Source of the DNA: Alistipes senegalensis
GTDB taxonomy: Bacteria > Bacteroidota > Bacteroidia > Bacteroidales > Rikenellaceae
Direction of reading: 5' to 3'
Length of the DNA stretch: 64,000 nucleotides
NCBI GenBank assembly: GCA_023664045.1
Contig: JAMPGH010000001.1
Span: 379,354 to 443,353, forward strand
Under the pieces are notes generated by a model. The model worked only from the letters and a program-made list of their open reading frames with translations. It did not search any database and was not told where the DNA came from. Positions 1 through 9,654 of the stretch are shown here, piece by piece. Position 1 is the stretch's first letter; the number at the start of each line of letters is the position of its first letter. The translations under genes were made by a program, and so were the position numbers.

Positions 1-929
1 CCCCGCCCTGACTGCCGCCCTGCACGATGACGTTGCGGCCGTCCCACTCGGGCAGCGACGTCAGCAGGTCGACCACGCGCACGCAAGCCAGATAGACCCG
101 CTTCATATAATAATTGTCGCGGTCGTCCAGATTGTTGGTCAGATAGCCGTTCTCGCGGCCGTTGAAGGCGGCGCTGATCTCGCGGAACCGCTCCTCCGGC
201 AGATCGGGATGCAGTCCGTGGATCTCGAATTCGAAGCGGAGACACCCCGCCTCGGCGTAGTACTTGTGGCGCAGAGGCTCCTTGATGGTCTTGATCCCGG
301 CGCCCGGAGGGCAGAGCACCGCGGGGCAGGAGCCGGCCGCTGCCTGCTTCGGGACGAACAGATAGCCGTAGACGGCATGTCCCTGTCGGTCGATCTGCAA
401 CTTGACGAGGTAGCAGTCGATCTTGTCGGTGCAATATTTCTCGGTCCGCTCCTTCGTATACTGCAGCGGAAACTTGGCGAGCTCGGCCTTATTGGCCGCC
501 CAAAACTCCCGGAAGTCGGCCGGCAGGGCGGTGTAGGGCTCGATCTTCTCGGGCGAGAAGCCGACCTTGACATGGTGGCGGCAGGTCTTGCCGTCGACGA
601 TCGCCGTGAGGCGGCAGTCGCGGAACCCGGGGCGCTTCATGGTTCCCACGGGGATCGTGGCGACGCCGTTTTTCAGCGTAACGCGCCCCGACGCATCGGC
701 CGGCCGCAGATCGTCGCCGATTTCGTACTCGACGACGACCCCGTCCTGCGGGATGCCGTAGCGGTAGAGCTGCACCTCGACGGAAGCCTTTTCGCCCGTG
801 CGGTAGAGCCAGTCGGCATGATCGGGTCGGGCGACCCACAACACGTCGCTCCGGTAGGGATAGTTCTCGGCCGCGAGCGACAGCGGCAACGAGAGCGCAA
901 AGAACAGAGAAAACAAAAATCCTTTCATA
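1..929 (-). CDS. Secreted acetyl-xylan-esterase/cephalosporin-C-deacetylase-like alpha/beta hydrolase (3' part outside window)
   Basis: The reading frame starts at the ATG complementary to 927-929 and runs off the left edge, so about 309 N-terminal codons are visible. It opens with a clear signal peptide (MKGFLFSLFFALSLPLSLAA), giving an exported, probably periplasmic enzyme. An N-terminal beta-rich part is followed by an alpha/beta-hydrolase core. The nucleophile elbow GGSQGG sits at the very edge of the window, and its Ser is the expected catalytic residue. The catalytic Asp and His must lie outside. The layout fits the AXE1/cephalosporin-C deacetylase family, which removes acetyl groups from sugars, but the substrate cannot be read from sequence. 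No good promoter is seen; a TATCTTCG box about 40 nt upstream has one mismatch to the Bacteroidota consensus. Confidence 0.8.
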
Positions 930-1000
930 ATTCTGAAAATGCTCCGCCCGGGCGGAATTCCGTTGGGCGAAGATAACAAAAAAAAGGAAAAAAACAGCGG

Positions 1001-1228
1001 CAGATGCTGGACGCAGCGCACGGAGAAGCCCATAGCACGGCCCGAAAAGCTGTTCAGGGGATTCACGTTGCCCGAGTTGAAGTTCAGACCGCCCGACGTG
1101 GCACTGCCGGCCGAGAAAGGCGAAGAAGACCAGTATTCGCCCTCCGTGCCGACGTTAGTCAGAGCTCCCGACGTACGGTGCCGGTAGCCCGAAGCAGGCG
1201 GTCGAAGCAATCGCTGGAATGGATGCCG
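1001..1228 (-). pseudogene. Relic A: fragment like the variable C-terminus of a FISUMP/DGR-target protein
   Basis: On the minus strand this stretch reads as the end of a Fibrobacter-succinogenes-major-paralogous (C-type-lectin-like) domain: ASGYRHRTSGALTNVG, then EYWSSSPFSAGS, LNFNSGNVNPLNSFSGRAMG and FSVRCVQHL. The 5' part (HSSDCFDRLL) is in another frame: compared with the copy at 21763-21990, four bases are missing near CTGCTTCGG, so the frame is broken. There is no N-terminal part, start codon or signal peptide. Downstream the broken frame stays open into the esterase start, probably by chance. FISUMP domains ending in FSVRCVQHL are common variable regions of diversity-generating retroelements in gut Bacteroidota, but no reverse transcriptase is present here. 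Confidence 0.6.
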
Positions 1229-1485
1229 CAAAGAATGCGGCAATTAAGAATGAAAAATTAAAAATGAAGAATTGTTCGAGGGTGCGAAACATGGGGCGGC
1301 CCCGAAAATTATCACTATCTAATTGTCGCAGGCTTTTCGGCAGGCTGGAGTATACACCGACCTTAAGGCTGGGCTTGGTTTTTCGAAAGTTCCTTTCTTA
1401 AAACCGGCCTCTTAGGCCGGGGATTGCTGGATCTGCGGCCGCGCTAACGGAAGCCGTAGCCTCCGTCATTCCGGGCCGAAGCTGT
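1229..1485. repeat. Composite intergenic repeat next to relic A (AT-rich arm, TCTTA hairpin, conserved 60-bp block)
   Basis: No gene is supported here. The stretch holds an AT-rich word cluster (about 1240-1277, AATTAAGAATGAAAAATTAA type), the block GGAGTATACACC near 1348, a perfect hairpin at 1404-1420 (CCGGCC-TCTTA-GGCCGG) and a block from about 1421 to 1482 containing ATCTGCGGCCGCGCT and CATTCCGGGCCGAAGCTG. The same items recur in the same order at 21991-22327, so the two loci descend from one composite element. Confidence 0.65.
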
Positions 1486-2451
1486 TTAGAGTTTGATGTC
1501 GTAGATCTGGATCACGCCCTGCAGTCGGCCGTCGTCGCCGGTAACGAGCAACGAGGTAACCTTGTTGCGGGTCATCATCTTCTCGGCCTCGATCAGTTTC
1601 TCGGACGCGGCGATGGACTTGGGATTCGGCGTGGCGATATCGGCGGCGACGATGCCGAAGAACTCCGCGCGCCGCCGCTCCATAGCGCGGCGCACGTCGC
1701 CGTCGGTAACGACGCCCACGATCCGATCGCCGTCGCAGACGACGATCAGTCCCAGTCCGCCCTTCGAGATGGCGTGGATCATCTCCGCGGCGGGACAGTC
1801 GGGCGCCACGACGGGCAGGTCGTGCGAACGCATGACGTTGCCGACGGTCATCAACAGGCGCCGCCCGAGGCTGCCGCCCGGATGCAAGCGCGCGAAGTCG
1901 ACGCTCGTGAAGCCGCGCATCCGCATGAGCGAGACGGCCAGCGCATCGCCCATAGCGATCTGCGCCGTGGTGGACGACGTAGGTGCGAGGTGCAGGATGC
2001 AGGCCTCCTCGCGGACGGCGACGTTGAGGTGGACATCGGAGTTGCGGGCCAGCGCCGAATCGGGATTCCCGGTCATGGAAATCAGCTTGTTGCCGTTGGA
2101 GTGGATGAAAGGCACGATCTTGAGGATCTCGTCGGTCTCGCCCGAATAGGAGAGCGCCACGACGATGTCGTCGGGCGAGATCATGCCCAGATCGCCGTGG
2201 AACGCCTCGCCGGGATGGAGGAAGAAACTCGGCGTGCCGGTAGAAGCGAGCGTGGCGGCGATCTTCCGGCCCACAAGCCCCGACTTACCCATGCCGGTGA
2301 TGATGCACTTGCCGCGGCCGGCGAGGATCAGCCCGACGGCGGCCGCGAACTCGTCGCCCAGCGTCTCCTCCAGATGCCGGAGCGCCAACATTTCGGTATG
2401 CACGGCCTTGCGGGCCACGTCGAGGATCTGTTTTTTGGTCATATCGGTCAT
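1486..2451 (-). CDS. kdsD: Arabinose-5-phosphate isomerase (KpsF/GutQ family)
   Basis: This 321-residue protein interconverts D-ribulose 5-phosphate and D-arabinose 5-phosphate, the first committed step toward KDO for the lipopolysaccharide inner core; it acts in the cytoplasm. An N-terminal SIS domain (about residues 35-175) shows TGMGKSGLVGRKIAATLAST and SYSGETDEILKI. Two CBS domains follow (about 205-321), seen in GDGDRIVGVVTDGDVRRAM and NKVTSLLVTGDDGRLQGVIQ. Length and architecture are normal for the family. It lies 25 bp downstream of kdsA on the same strand, so the two are probably cotranscribed and supply consecutive steps. The phosphatase kdsC is not in the window. Confidence 0.93.
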   Translation of the reverse strand: MTDMTKKQILDVARKAVHTEMLALRHLEETLGDEFAAAVGLILAGRGKCIITGMGKSGLVGRKIAATLASTGTPSFFLHPGEAFHGDLGMISPDDIVVALSYSGETDEILKIVPFIHSNGNKLISMTGNPDSALARNSDVHLNVAVREEACILHLAPTSSTTAQIAMGDALAVSLMRMRGFTSVDFARLHPGGSLGRRLLMTVGNVMRSHDLPVVAPDCPAAEMIHAISKGGLGLIVVCDGDRIVGVVTDGDVRRAMERRRAEFFGIVAADIATPNPKSIAASEKLIEAEKMMTRNKVTSLLVTGDDGRLQGVIQIYDIKL

Positions 2452-2476
2452 TGCAACGAACGATTAAGTCGGAGAA

Positions 2477-3226
2477 TCAACGGAGCAGCGCGCCGACGAG
2501 CGCTTCCAACTCGTCGAGCCTCAACATGTTGGGGCCGTCGCTGAGGGCGCGGTCGGGGTCGGGGTGCACCTCGAAGAAGAAGCCGTTGGCCCCGAACGCT
2601 TTGGCAGCGAGCGCCATAGCGGGCACGAACTCGCGGTTGCCCCCCGTGGTGCCGTCGGCGGCGCCGGGCCGCTGGACGGAGTGGGTGCAGTCCATGACGA
2701 CCGTGGGTACGAAAGAGAGCATGTCGGGGATGTTGCGGAAGTCGACGACCAAGTTATTGTAACCGAAGCTGTTGCCCCGCTCGGTGAGCCAAATCTCCGC
2801 GGCGCCCGACCGGCGGGCCTTCTCGAAGGGATAGCGCATGTCGGCACCCGAGAGGAACTGGGCCTTCTTGATATTGACGATTCGGCCGGTGCGGGCGGCG
2901 GCGACGAGCAAGTCGGTCTGCCGGCATAAGAATGCGGGAATCTGCAACACGTCGACGACCTGACCGGCCGGCTCGGCCTGCCAAGCCTCGTGGATGTCGG
3001 TCAGGAGCTTCAGGCCCCATTTGGCCTTCACGTCGGCGAGCATCCGCAGCCCCCGGTCGATGCCGGGGCCACGGAACGACCCCAGCGAAGTGCGGTTGGC
3101 CTTGTCGAAGGAAGCCTTGAAGATGATGTCGGTGCCGAGGGCGCGGTTGATGGCGACCAACCGCTCGGCGACGGTGTCGAGCAGTTCGGCGGACTCGATG
3201 ACGCAAGGACCGGCGATGAATTTCAT
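2477..3226 (-). CDS. kdsA: 3-deoxy-8-phosphooctulonate synthase (KDO-8-P synthase), metal-dependent type
   Basis: The enzyme condenses arabinose 5-phosphate with phosphoenolpyruvate to KDO 8-phosphate in the cytoplasm. The protein is 249 residues and begins with the substrate-binding motif IAGPCVIES, followed by FKASFDKANRTS and SFRGPG. Cys in GPC, where the E. coli enzyme has Asn, is the known mark of the metal-dependent class, as in Aquifex; His and Glu in FFFEVHPDPD and DIHEA would complete the metal site. It sits between kdsD and kdsB on the same strand, with a 306-bp repeat-filled gap on the kdsB side, so it may need its own promoter there. Confidence 0.94.
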   Translation of the reverse strand: MKFIAGPCVIESAELLDTVAERLVAINRALGTDIIFKASFDKANRTSLGSFRGPGIDRGLRMLADVKAKWGLKLLTDIHEAWQAEPAGQVVDVLQIPAFLCRQTDLLVAAARTGRIVNIKKAQFLSGADMRYPFEKARRSGAAEIWLTERGNSFGYNNLVVDFRNIPDMLSFVPTVVMDCTHSVQRPGAADGTTGGNREFVPAMALAAKAFGANGFFFEVHPDPDRALSDGPNMLRLDELEALVGALLR

Positions 3227-3552
3227 AAATCGAGAATTAAAAATTAAAAATTCAGAATTTTACGATTAAGCAAGGGCAAAAATTGCCGGAGGCAAGTTAT
3301 GCCGAGCAAGAGTGATGATGGAGCAAGTCGAGAGCAATGCCGAATCTGTTCGAGCATTGCCGAGGCGCCGCCCATCCAAGACGAAGTCAAAATCAAGCCC
3401 TCGAAGAGGGTTTAATTAAAAATCGATGATGCCCGATTTGCCCGAGCGGAAACAGAGACCGCCGGCGAGCCCTGCGGGAGAAACGGATCCTTGCCCGCAG
3501 GAAAAGAGCCCCGAAAAACGATTTTTAATTTTTCATTCTTCATTTTTCATTA
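3227..3552. repeat. Intergenic element with AT-rich inverted arms around a GCAAG/TTATGCCGAG core
   Basis: No coding potential is seen. The left arm (3233-3262) carries GAATTAAAAATTAAAAATTC and the right arm (about 3518-3552) carries TTTTTAATTTTTCATTCTTC, in inverted orientation. The core contains GGCAAGTTATGCCGAG and GACGAAGTCAAAATC, which resemble the 73-bp tandem repeats at 41675-41820. The right arm overlaps the 3' end of kdsB and supplies its last codons and stop. Confidence 0.7.
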
Positions 3553-4300
3553 AATATGCTTCGGCCCGGGCGAGGTCGTCGGGGGTGTCGATGCCGACGG
3601 TCTCGACCTCGGAGATGCCGACGCCGATGCGGTAGCCGTTCTCCAACCACCGCAGCTGCTCGAGCGACTCGGCCGTCTCGAGCGGCGACGGCGGCAGAGC
3701 CGCAACGGCCCGCAAGACCTCGGCCCGGAATGCGTAGAGCCCGATGTGCTTGTAGAAAGTATGGCGTGCGAGCCACTCCTCGCGCGGCACGCCCCGCAAG
3801 AAGGGGATGACCGAGCGCGAGAAACAGAGGGCCTGCGACCGAGCGTCGAGGACGACCTTCGGGGAGTTGGGGTTTTCGAGCGCCGCCAATCCGTCGGACT
3901 CCGTAAAGGGCTTGACGAGGGTGGCGATGTCGGTCGCGGGGTTGTCGAAGCACCGCATGACGGTTTCCAACTGCGAAGCCTGAATGAAAGGCTCGTCGCC
4001 CTGCACGTTGATGACGACGTCGAAAGTCCGCCCCATGCGGGCGCAGACCTTCTCGAAAGCCTCGCGGCACCGGTCGGTGCCGCTGCGGTGGTCGGGCGAA
4101 GTCATCTCGACGCGCCCGCCGAAGGCGAGGACGGCATCGCGGATGCGCTCGTCGTCCGTGGCGACGACGACGTGGTCCAAGACCCCGGCGACCTGCTCGT
4201 AGACCCGCTCGATGACGGGCTTGCCGCCCAACGAAGCCAACGGCTTGCCGGGAAAACGCGTAGAGGCGTAACGGGCGGGAATGACAGCGATGTATTCCAT
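3533..4300 (-). CDS. kdsB: 3-deoxy-manno-octulosonate cytidylyltransferase (CMP-KDO synthetase)
   Basis: This cytoplasmic nucleotidyltransferase activates KDO with CTP to give CMP-KDO, the donor used to decorate lipid A. The 255-residue protein opens with the family signature [20 protein letters not shown] and has [12 protein letters not shown], which belongs to the metal/nucleotide site. The ATG at 4300 was chosen because family members begin just before IPAR; an in-frame ATG seven codons upstream lies inside an AT-rich repeat. Oddly, the final residues (LMKNEE and stop) are encoded by the right arm of the repeat at 3227-3552, so the original C-terminus seems to have been replaced or trimmed by the repeat. 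Confidence 0.94.
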   Translation of the reverse strand: MEYIAVIPARYASTRFPGKPLASLGGKPVIERVYEQVAGVLDHVVVATDDERIRDAVLAFGGRVEMTSPDHRSGTDRCREAFEKVCARMGRTFDVVINVQGDEPFIQASQLETVMRCFDNPATDIATLVKPFTESDGLAALENPNSPKVVLDARSQALCFSRSVIPFLRGVPREEWLARHTFYKHIGLYAFRAEVLRAVAALPPSPLETAESLEQLRWLENGYRIGVGISEVETVGIDTPDDLARAEAYLMKNEE

Positions 4301-4302
4301 GA

Positions 4303-4402
4303 ATCGAGAATTAAAAATCAAGAATTAAAAATCGATCTCTTCGCCTTTTTGCGTACGGCATGCGCGGAGTCGATTTTCAATTCTCAATCTTTCATTTTTA
4401 AT
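4303..4402. repeat. AT-rich inverted-arm element between lon and kdsB
   Basis: The left arm (4303-4334) contains two copies of AGAATTAAAAATC and the right arm (4371-4402) contains GATTTTCAATTCTCAATC and CATTTTTAATT. The arms are inverted around a core of about 36 bp containing GCGTACGGCATGCGC. RNA through it would fold into a long AU-rich hairpin. It fills nearly the whole 107-bp gap between lon and kdsB. Confidence 0.7.
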
Positions 4403-4407
4403 TACGG

Positions 4408-6840
4408 TTACGCTTCGAGGGCCAGTCGGAGGACGTCGTCGTTGGTGCGGACGTAGCGGAACGCGAGGCCCTCGATATATTCGGGTTTGATCTCGGCGAT
4501 GTCCTTGCGGTTCTCCTCCGAGAGGATGATCTCGGCGATGCCGGCGCGCTTGGCCGCCAAAATCTTCTCCTTGATGCCCCCGACGGGCATGACGCGGCCC
4601 CGGAGCGTGGTTTCGCCCGTCATGGCGATGCGCTCCCGGACCTTGCGGCCCGTATAGGTGGAGACGATAGACGTAACCATCGTGATGCCGGCCGACGGCC
4701 CGTCCTTCGGAACGGCGCCCTCGGGGACGTGGATGTTGATGTCGAACTTCTCGAAAGTCGCAGGATCGATGCCCAGCTCGGCGTAGTGGGCCATGACCCA
4801 CTCGTGGGCGATGGCGGCCGACTCCTTCATCACGTCGCCCAAGTTGCCCGTGAGGCTGACCTTGCCCTTGCCGGGCGTGAGGACCGACTCGATGTAGAGG
4901 ATGTCGCCCCCGACCTCCGTCCATGCCAGACCCGTAACGACGCCCGTCATGCCGCCGACCTCGTACTCCTCGCGCAGGAACTTCGGCATGCCGAGGATCT
5001 TTTCCAACTCCCGGTCCGTGAGCTCGGGCGCGAAGCTCTCGTCGAAAGCGATCTGCCGGGCCCGCGCCCGGGCGATCTTGGCGAGGAGCTTGTCGAGCAG
5101 GCGCACGCCCGCCTCGCGGGTATACTCGGAGACGATGCGCTCGACCAGAGCCGGCGTGAGCGACAACTCCTGCTCCTTGATGCCGTGGGCCTCGCGCTGC
5201 TTGGGCAGCAGGTGGTCCAACGCGATGCGGACCTTCTCCTCCACGAGGTAGCCTGCGATGTCGATCATCTCCATGCGGTCGCGCAGAGCCGGCGCGATGT
5301 TGGCGATGTTGTTGGCCGTGGCGATGAAGAGCACCTTCGACAGATCGTACTCCATGTCGATGTAGTTGTCGTGGAAGGTGGTGTTCTGCTCGGGGTCGAG
5401 GACCTCCAGCAAGGCGCTCGACGGATCCCCGTGGTTGGAGACCGTAACCTTGTCGATCTCGTCGAGGATGATGACGGGGTTGGACGACCCGCACCGCTTG
5501 ATGGTCTGGATGATGCGGCCCGGCATGGCGCCGATGTAGGTGCGGCGGTGGCCCCGGATCTCCGACTCGTCGTGCAGGCCTCCCAGCGAGATGCGTCCGA
5601 ACTTGCGGCCCAAAGCGGCGGCGACGGACTTGCCGAGCGACGTCTTGCCCACGCCCGGAGGGCCGTAGAGGCAGAGGATCGGAGACTTCAGGTCGCCCTT
5701 GAGCTTGATGACGGCCAGATGCTCCAGAATGCGCTCCTTGACCTCGTCGAGGCCGAAGTGGTCGCGGTCCAACTGCTCGCGGGCGCACTGCAGGTCGAGG
5801 TTATCCTTCGTGATGTCGTTCCACGGAAGCTCCAGCAGAAGCTGCAGGTAAGTCATCTGCACGGAGTACTCGGCGACGGCGGGATTGAGCCGCTCGACCT
5901 TCTGCAACTCCTTTTCGAAAGTCTCGCCCACCTCGCGCGGCCAGTTCTTCCTGGCGGCCGCCTCGCGCAGCTTCTCGATGTCGGCGTCGGCCCCGTCGCC
6001 CAGCTCGTCCTGGATGGTGCGCATCTGCTGCTGCAGGTAGTAGTCGCGCTGCTGCTTGTCGATCTCCTGCTTGACGCGCTCCTGAATCTGGTTCTTCAGG
6101 TCGACGAGCTGCTGCTCGCGGATGAGGACCTCCAGCAGTTTGCGGGCCCGCGCCAGCAGGCCGGGCGCCTCCAGAAGCGACTGCCGGTCCTCGTCGGTGA
6201 GCTCCATGTTGGAGCAGATGAAGTTGATGATGCCCCGCTTGGAATCGATGTTCTTGATGGCGAACGCCGCCTCCTTAGGCATCGAGGAGGAGACGTTGAT
6301 GATGTTGAGCGCCACGTCGCGGATCGAATCGACCAGCGCCTCGAACTCCACGGTGGTCATGTCGGGCTGCGTGTCGCGCAGAGCCGAAACGCGGGCCTTG
6401 AAGTAAGGCTCCGTGGAGACGTACTCGCGGATCTCGATCTTCTCCAGTCCGTTGAGGATGACGGTGAGGTTGCCGTTGGGCATCTCCAGAATCTTGATGA
6501 TGCGCGCGGCCGTGCCGACCTTGTACATGTCGTCGGGCGACGGATCCTCGACCTCCGATTCGCGCTGCAACACCGCCCCCAAGATACCCCCCTCGGCGTT
6601 GACGGCCCGCACGAGCGAAATGCTCTTGTCGCGGCCTACGGTGATGGGCGTGATCGCCCCCGGGAACAGCACCGACGAGCGGAGCGTGAGAATCGGAACG
6701 ATCTCCGGGACCTCGACCTCCTCCTGCGGCTCGTCGCCCCCGGTAACGATCGGAATGACCTTGTGCTTGCCGTCGAAGAGCTCGGGAAAGAGGTTCGCAT
6801 CGTCCGTCTCGACGGTTTCGATCTTATCTTTTTCGTTCAT
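4408..6840 (-). CDS. lon: ATP-dependent Lon protease (LonA)
   Basis: Lon is a homohexameric cytoplasmic AAA+ serine protease that degrades misfolded and regulatory proteins. The 810-residue product has an N-terminal substrate domain ([20 protein letters not shown]), a coiled-coil middle ([19 protein letters not shown]), an AAA+ module with Walker [14 protein letters not shown] and Walker [10 protein letters not shown], and a C-terminal protease domain with DGPSAGITM (Ser about 716) and GGIKEK (Lys about 759). The start [14 protein letters not shown] at 6840 is preferred to an ATG 16 codons upstream because that ATG lies beside the -7 box TACCTTTG. It is divergent from valS. Confidence 0.96.
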   Translation of the reverse strand: MNEKDKIETVETDDANLFPELFDGKHKVIPIVTGGDEPQEEVEVPEIVPILTLRSSVLFPGAITPITVGRDKSISLVRAVNAEGGILGAVLQRESEVEDPSPDDMYKVGTAARIIKILEMPNGNLTVILNGLEKIEIREYVSTEPYFKARVSALRDTQPDMTTVEFEALVDSIRDVALNIINVSSSMPKEAAFAIKNIDSKRGIINFICSNMELTDEDRQSLLEAPGLLARARKLLEVLIREQQLVDLKNQIQERVKQEIDKQQRDYYLQQQMRTIQDELGDGADADIEKLREAAARKNWPREVGETFEKELQKVERLNPAVAEYSVQMTYLQLLLELPWNDITKDNLDLQCAREQLDRDHFGLDEVKERILEHLAVIKLKGDLKSPILCLYGPPGVGKTSLGKSVAAALGRKFGRISLGGLHDESEIRGHRRTYIGAMPGRIIQTIKRCGSSNPVIILDEIDKVTVSNHGDPSSALLEVLDPEQNTTFHDNYIDMEYDLSKVLFIATANNIANIAPALRDRMEMIDIAGYLVEEKVRIALDHLLPKQREAHGIKEQELSLTPALVERIVSEYTREAGVRLLDKLLAKIARARARQIAFDESFAPELTDRELEKILGMPKFLREEYEVGGMTGVVTGLAWTEVGGDILYIESVLTPGKGKVSLTGNLGDVMKESAAIAHEWVMAHYAELGIDPATFEKFDINIHVPEGAVPKDGPSAGITMVTSIVSTYTGRKVRERIAMTGETTLRGRVMPVGGIKEKILAAKRAGIAEIILSEENRKDIAEIKPEYIEGLAFRYVRTNDDVLRLALEA

Positions 6841-6868
6841 GATTTCGTTTCGTATATGTATATCGGTG

Positions 6869-6876
6869 CAAAGGTA
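6869..6876 (-). promoter_or_regulatory. Promoter -7 box of lon
   Basis: The minus strand reads TACCTTTG, matching the Bacteroidota TAnnTTTG box, about 29 nt before the chosen lon start. A TTG 23 nt further upstream could be the -33 element, though this spacing is longer than usual. Confidence 0.65.
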
Positions 6877-6896
6877 ACGATTTTTCATGGAATTTA

Positions 6897-6927
6897 TTTC
6901 AAGTTTAGCATATTGTTAATAACTTTG
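6897..6927 (+). promoter_or_regulatory. Promoter of valS
   Basis: TAACTTTG at 6920-6927 matches TAnnTTTG, with TTTC about 19 nt upstream as a near match to the -33 TTTG. It lies 35 nt before the valS ATG, in the divergent region shared with lon. Confidence 0.6.
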
Positions 6928-6962
6928 CGCTTCATAACATCGTCCGCAAAAACACAAAACAT

Positions 6963-9593
6963 ATGCAGATAGCAGACAAATACGCTCCGCACGAAATCGA
7001 AGCCAAGTGGTACGACTACTGGACCGCGCACCGGCTCTTCCACTCCGAACCCGACGCGAGGGAACCCTACACGATCGTCATACCGCCCCCCAACGTTACG
7101 GGCATGCTCCACATGGGCCACATGCTCAACAACACGCTGCAGGACGTGCTGGTGCGCCGCGCCCGCATGTCGGGCAAGAACGCCTGCTGGGTGCCGGGCA
7201 TGGACCACGCCTCGATCGCCACGGAAGCCAAAGTGGTGGCGATGCTCCATGAAAAAGGCATCGAGAAGTCGTCGCTCACGCGCGAAGAGTTCCTCGAGCA
7301 TGCGTGGGAGTGGAAAGAGAAGTACGGAGGCGTAATTCTGAAGCAACTGCGCAAGTTGGGCGCCTCGTGCGACTGGGAACGCACGTGCTTCACGATGGAC
7401 GAAGCCCGCACGGAGAGCGTGCTGCGCGTATTCTGCGACCTCTACGAAAAAGGCAAGATCTACCGCGGCGTACGCATGGTGAACTGGGATCCGGCGGCCA
7501 AGACGGCCCTCTCGGACGAAGAAGTGATCTTCAAGGAGTCGCACGGCAAGCTCTACTACCTGCGCTACGAAGTGGAGGGGACGGACAAGCGGATCATTGT
7601 GGCGACGACGCGTCCGGAGACCATACTGGGCGACACGGCGCTCTGCGTGAACCCTGCGGACGAACGCTATGCGTGGCTGCCGCAGGACGCCCGCGTGATC
7701 GTGCCGCTGGTAGGCCGCTCGATCCCCGTGATCCGCGACGCCTACGTGGACATCGAGTTCGGCACGGGAGCCCTGAAAGTAACGCCGGCGCACGACGTGA
7801 ACGACTACATGCTGGGCGAGAAATACGGGCTGGAGACGATCGACATCTTCGACGACGACGGCACGATCAACGACAAGGTAGGTCTCTACGTCGGCGAAGA
7901 CCGCTTCGAAGTACGCCGCAAGATCGAAGGAGACCTTGCGGCGGCGGGGCTGCTGGAGAAAGTGGAAGAGTACACCAACAACGTAGGCTACTCGGAACGC
8001 ACGGGCGTGGCGATCGAACCCAAGCTCTCGATGCAGTGGTTCCTCTCGATGTCGGAACTTGCGAAGCCTGCGACGAAAGCCGTCATGGAAGATGCGATCC
8101 GCTTCGTGCCGGAGAAATACAAGAACACCTACCGCCACTGGATGGAGAACATCAAGGACTGGTGCATCTCGCGTCAGCTGTGGTGGGGTCAGCGCATCCC
8201 GGCGTGGTACCTCCCGAAAGGGGGATTCGTGGTGGCGCCGACCGCCGAAGAGGCGCTGGAGAAAGCCCGCGCGAAGGCGAACGACCCGGCGCTGCAACTT
8301 GCGGACCTGCGGCAAGACGAAGATGTGCTGGACACGTGGTTCTCGTCGTGGCTGTGGCCGATCTCGGTATTCGACGGCATCCGCAACCCCGACAACGCGG
8401 AAATCCGCTACTACTATCCGACGAACGATCTGGTAACGGGACCCGACATCATCTTCTTCTGGGTAGCCCGCATGATTATGGCCGGCTACGAATACCGGGG
8501 CGAGAAGCCTTTCGCGAACGTCTACTTCACGGGCATCGTACGCGACAAGATCGGCCGCAAGATGTCGAAGCAGCTGGGCAACTCGCCCGACCCGCTGGAT
8601 CTGATCGACAAGTACGGAGCCGACGGCGTGCGGCTGGCGATGCTGATGTCCTCGTCGGCGGGCAACGACGTGATGTTCGACGAAGCCCTCTGCGAACAAG
8701 GCCGCAACTTCGGCAACAAGATCTGGAACGCCTACCGGCTGGTGAACGGCTGGCAGGCGGACGACGCGATGCCGCAGAGCGAGAACGACCGGCTGGCCGC
8801 GGAGTGGTTCCGACAAGTGCTGGCCCGCACGCTGCGCGAAGTGGAAGAAGATTTCCGGACCTACCGCATATCGGAAGCCTGCACGACCCTCTACCGCCTC
8901 TTCTGGGACGACTTCAGCGCCCAGTATCTGGAGATGGTGAAACCGGCCTACGGGCAGCCGACCGACAAGCGGACGCTCGCTCAGACGCGCGCCTTCTTCG
9001 ACGCCCTGATGCGGGCCCTGCACCCCTTCATGCCCTTCGTAACGGAAGAGATCTGGCAAGATCTGGCGCCCCGAGCCGAGGGAGAGTCGATCTGCGTGGC
9101 CCCGATGCCGGAAGCCGAACCGGAAGATGCGGCCCTGCTGGGACGCTTCGAACTGGCGCGCGAGATCGTATCGGCGGTGCGCAACATCCGCAACCAGAAG
9201 AACCTGCCCCAGAAAGAGGCGCTGACGCTGCAAGCGATCGCCGACGAAAACTACCCTGCGGAGTATGCCCCGGTGATCGAAAAGCTGGCGAACCTGAAGT
9301 CGATCGAGCCGGTAGAGGAGAAAGACCCGGCGGCCGCGGCCTTCCTTGTCAAGACGACGCAATACTTCGTGCCCCTGGAAGGCAAGATCGACGCCGAGGC
9401 CGAGCGCAAGAAGCTGACCGACAACTTAGCCTACTATGAAGGATTCCTGGCCTCGGTGCTGAAGAAACTTTCGAACGACCGCTTCGTGCAGTCGGCGCCC
9501 GAGAAAGTGGTGGCCAACGAACGGGCCAAGCAAGCCGACGCCGAAGCCAAGATCGCGGCGATCAAGGCGCAGCTGGAGGGGCTGGGGAATTAA
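6963..9593 (+). CDS. valS: Valyl-tRNA synthetase
   Basis: This class I aminoacyl-tRNA synthetase charges tRNA-Val in the cytoplasm and edits mischarged threonine. The 876-residue protein shows the HIGH-equivalent HMGH at residues 50-53 within [14 protein letters not shown], an editing (CP1) domain in the middle, the KMSKQ loop at about 534-538, the anticodon-binding region, and the C-terminal tRNA-binding coiled coil ([16 protein letters not shown]). Length and order are normal. It is the first gene of a plus-strand run; an AT-rich repeat begins at its stop codon. Confidence 0.97.
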   Translation: MQIADKYAPHEIEAKWYDYWTAHRLFHSEPDAREPYTIVIPPPNVTGMLHMGHMLNNTLQDVLVRRARMSGKNACWVPGMDHASIATEAKVVAMLHEKGIEKSSLTREEFLEHAWEWKEKYGGVILKQLRKLGASCDWERTCFTMDEARTESVLRVFCDLYEKGKIYRGVRMVNWDPAAKTALSDEEVIFKESHGKLYYLRYEVEGTDKRIIVATTRPETILGDTALCVNPADERYAWLPQDARVIVPLVGRSIPVIRDAYVDIEFGTGALKVTPAHDVNDYMLGEKYGLETIDIFDDDGTINDKVGLYVGEDRFEVRRKIEGDLAAAGLLEKVEEYTNNVGYSERTGVAIEPKLSMQWFLSMSELAKPATKAVMEDAIRFVPEKYKNTYRHWMENIKDWCISRQLWWGQRIPAWYLPKGGFVVAPTAEEALEKARAKANDPALQLADLRQDEDVLDTWFSSWLWPISVFDGIRNPDNAEIRYYYPTNDLVTGPDIIFFWVARMIMAGYEYRGEKPFANVYFTGIVRDKIGRKMSKQLGNSPDPLDLIDKYGADGVRLAMLMSSSAGNDVMFDEALCEQGRNFGNKIWNAYRLVNGWQADDAMPQSENDRLAAEWFRQVLARTLREVEEDFRTYRISEACTTLYRLFWDDFSAQYLEMVKPAYGQPTDKRTLAQTRAFFDALMRALHPFMPFVTEEIWQDLAPRAEGESICVAPMPEAEPEDAALLGRFELAREIVSAVRNIRNQKNLPQKEALTLQAIADENYPAEYAPVIEKLANLKSIEPVEEKDPAAAAFLVKTTQYFVPLEGKIDAEAERKKLTDNLAYYEGFLASVLKKLSNDRFVQSAPEKVVANERAKQADAEAKIAAIKAQLEGLGN

Positions 9594-9650
9594 AAATGAA
9601 AAATTAAGAATTAAAAATTAAATCTTCATTCTTCGTTTTCGATTTCTCGG
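9591..9650. repeat. AT-rich repeat between valS and rnhA
   Basis: AATTAAAAATGAAAAATTAA and AGAATTAAAAATTAA (left) are followed by a degenerate inverted partner TTCATTCTTCGTTTTCG. It begins on the valS stop codon and fills most of the 61-bp gap. This is the same word family as the elements at 3227, 4303, 11998 and 52391. Confidence 0.65.
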
Positions 9651-9654
9651 AATT

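Noticed and set aside
929..1200. Fusion of relic A with the downstream esterase (frame open between them)
   Set aside because: The esterase has its own signal peptide starting at 929, which would be pointless inside a fusion, and relic A is frameshifted. The open frame is probably chance.
4729..6972. 747-codon open frame antisense to lon, and similar antisense frames opposite valS and ileS
   Set aside because: Long antisense frames are expected with this codon usage; lon, valS and ileS have complete catalytic motifs on the other strand.
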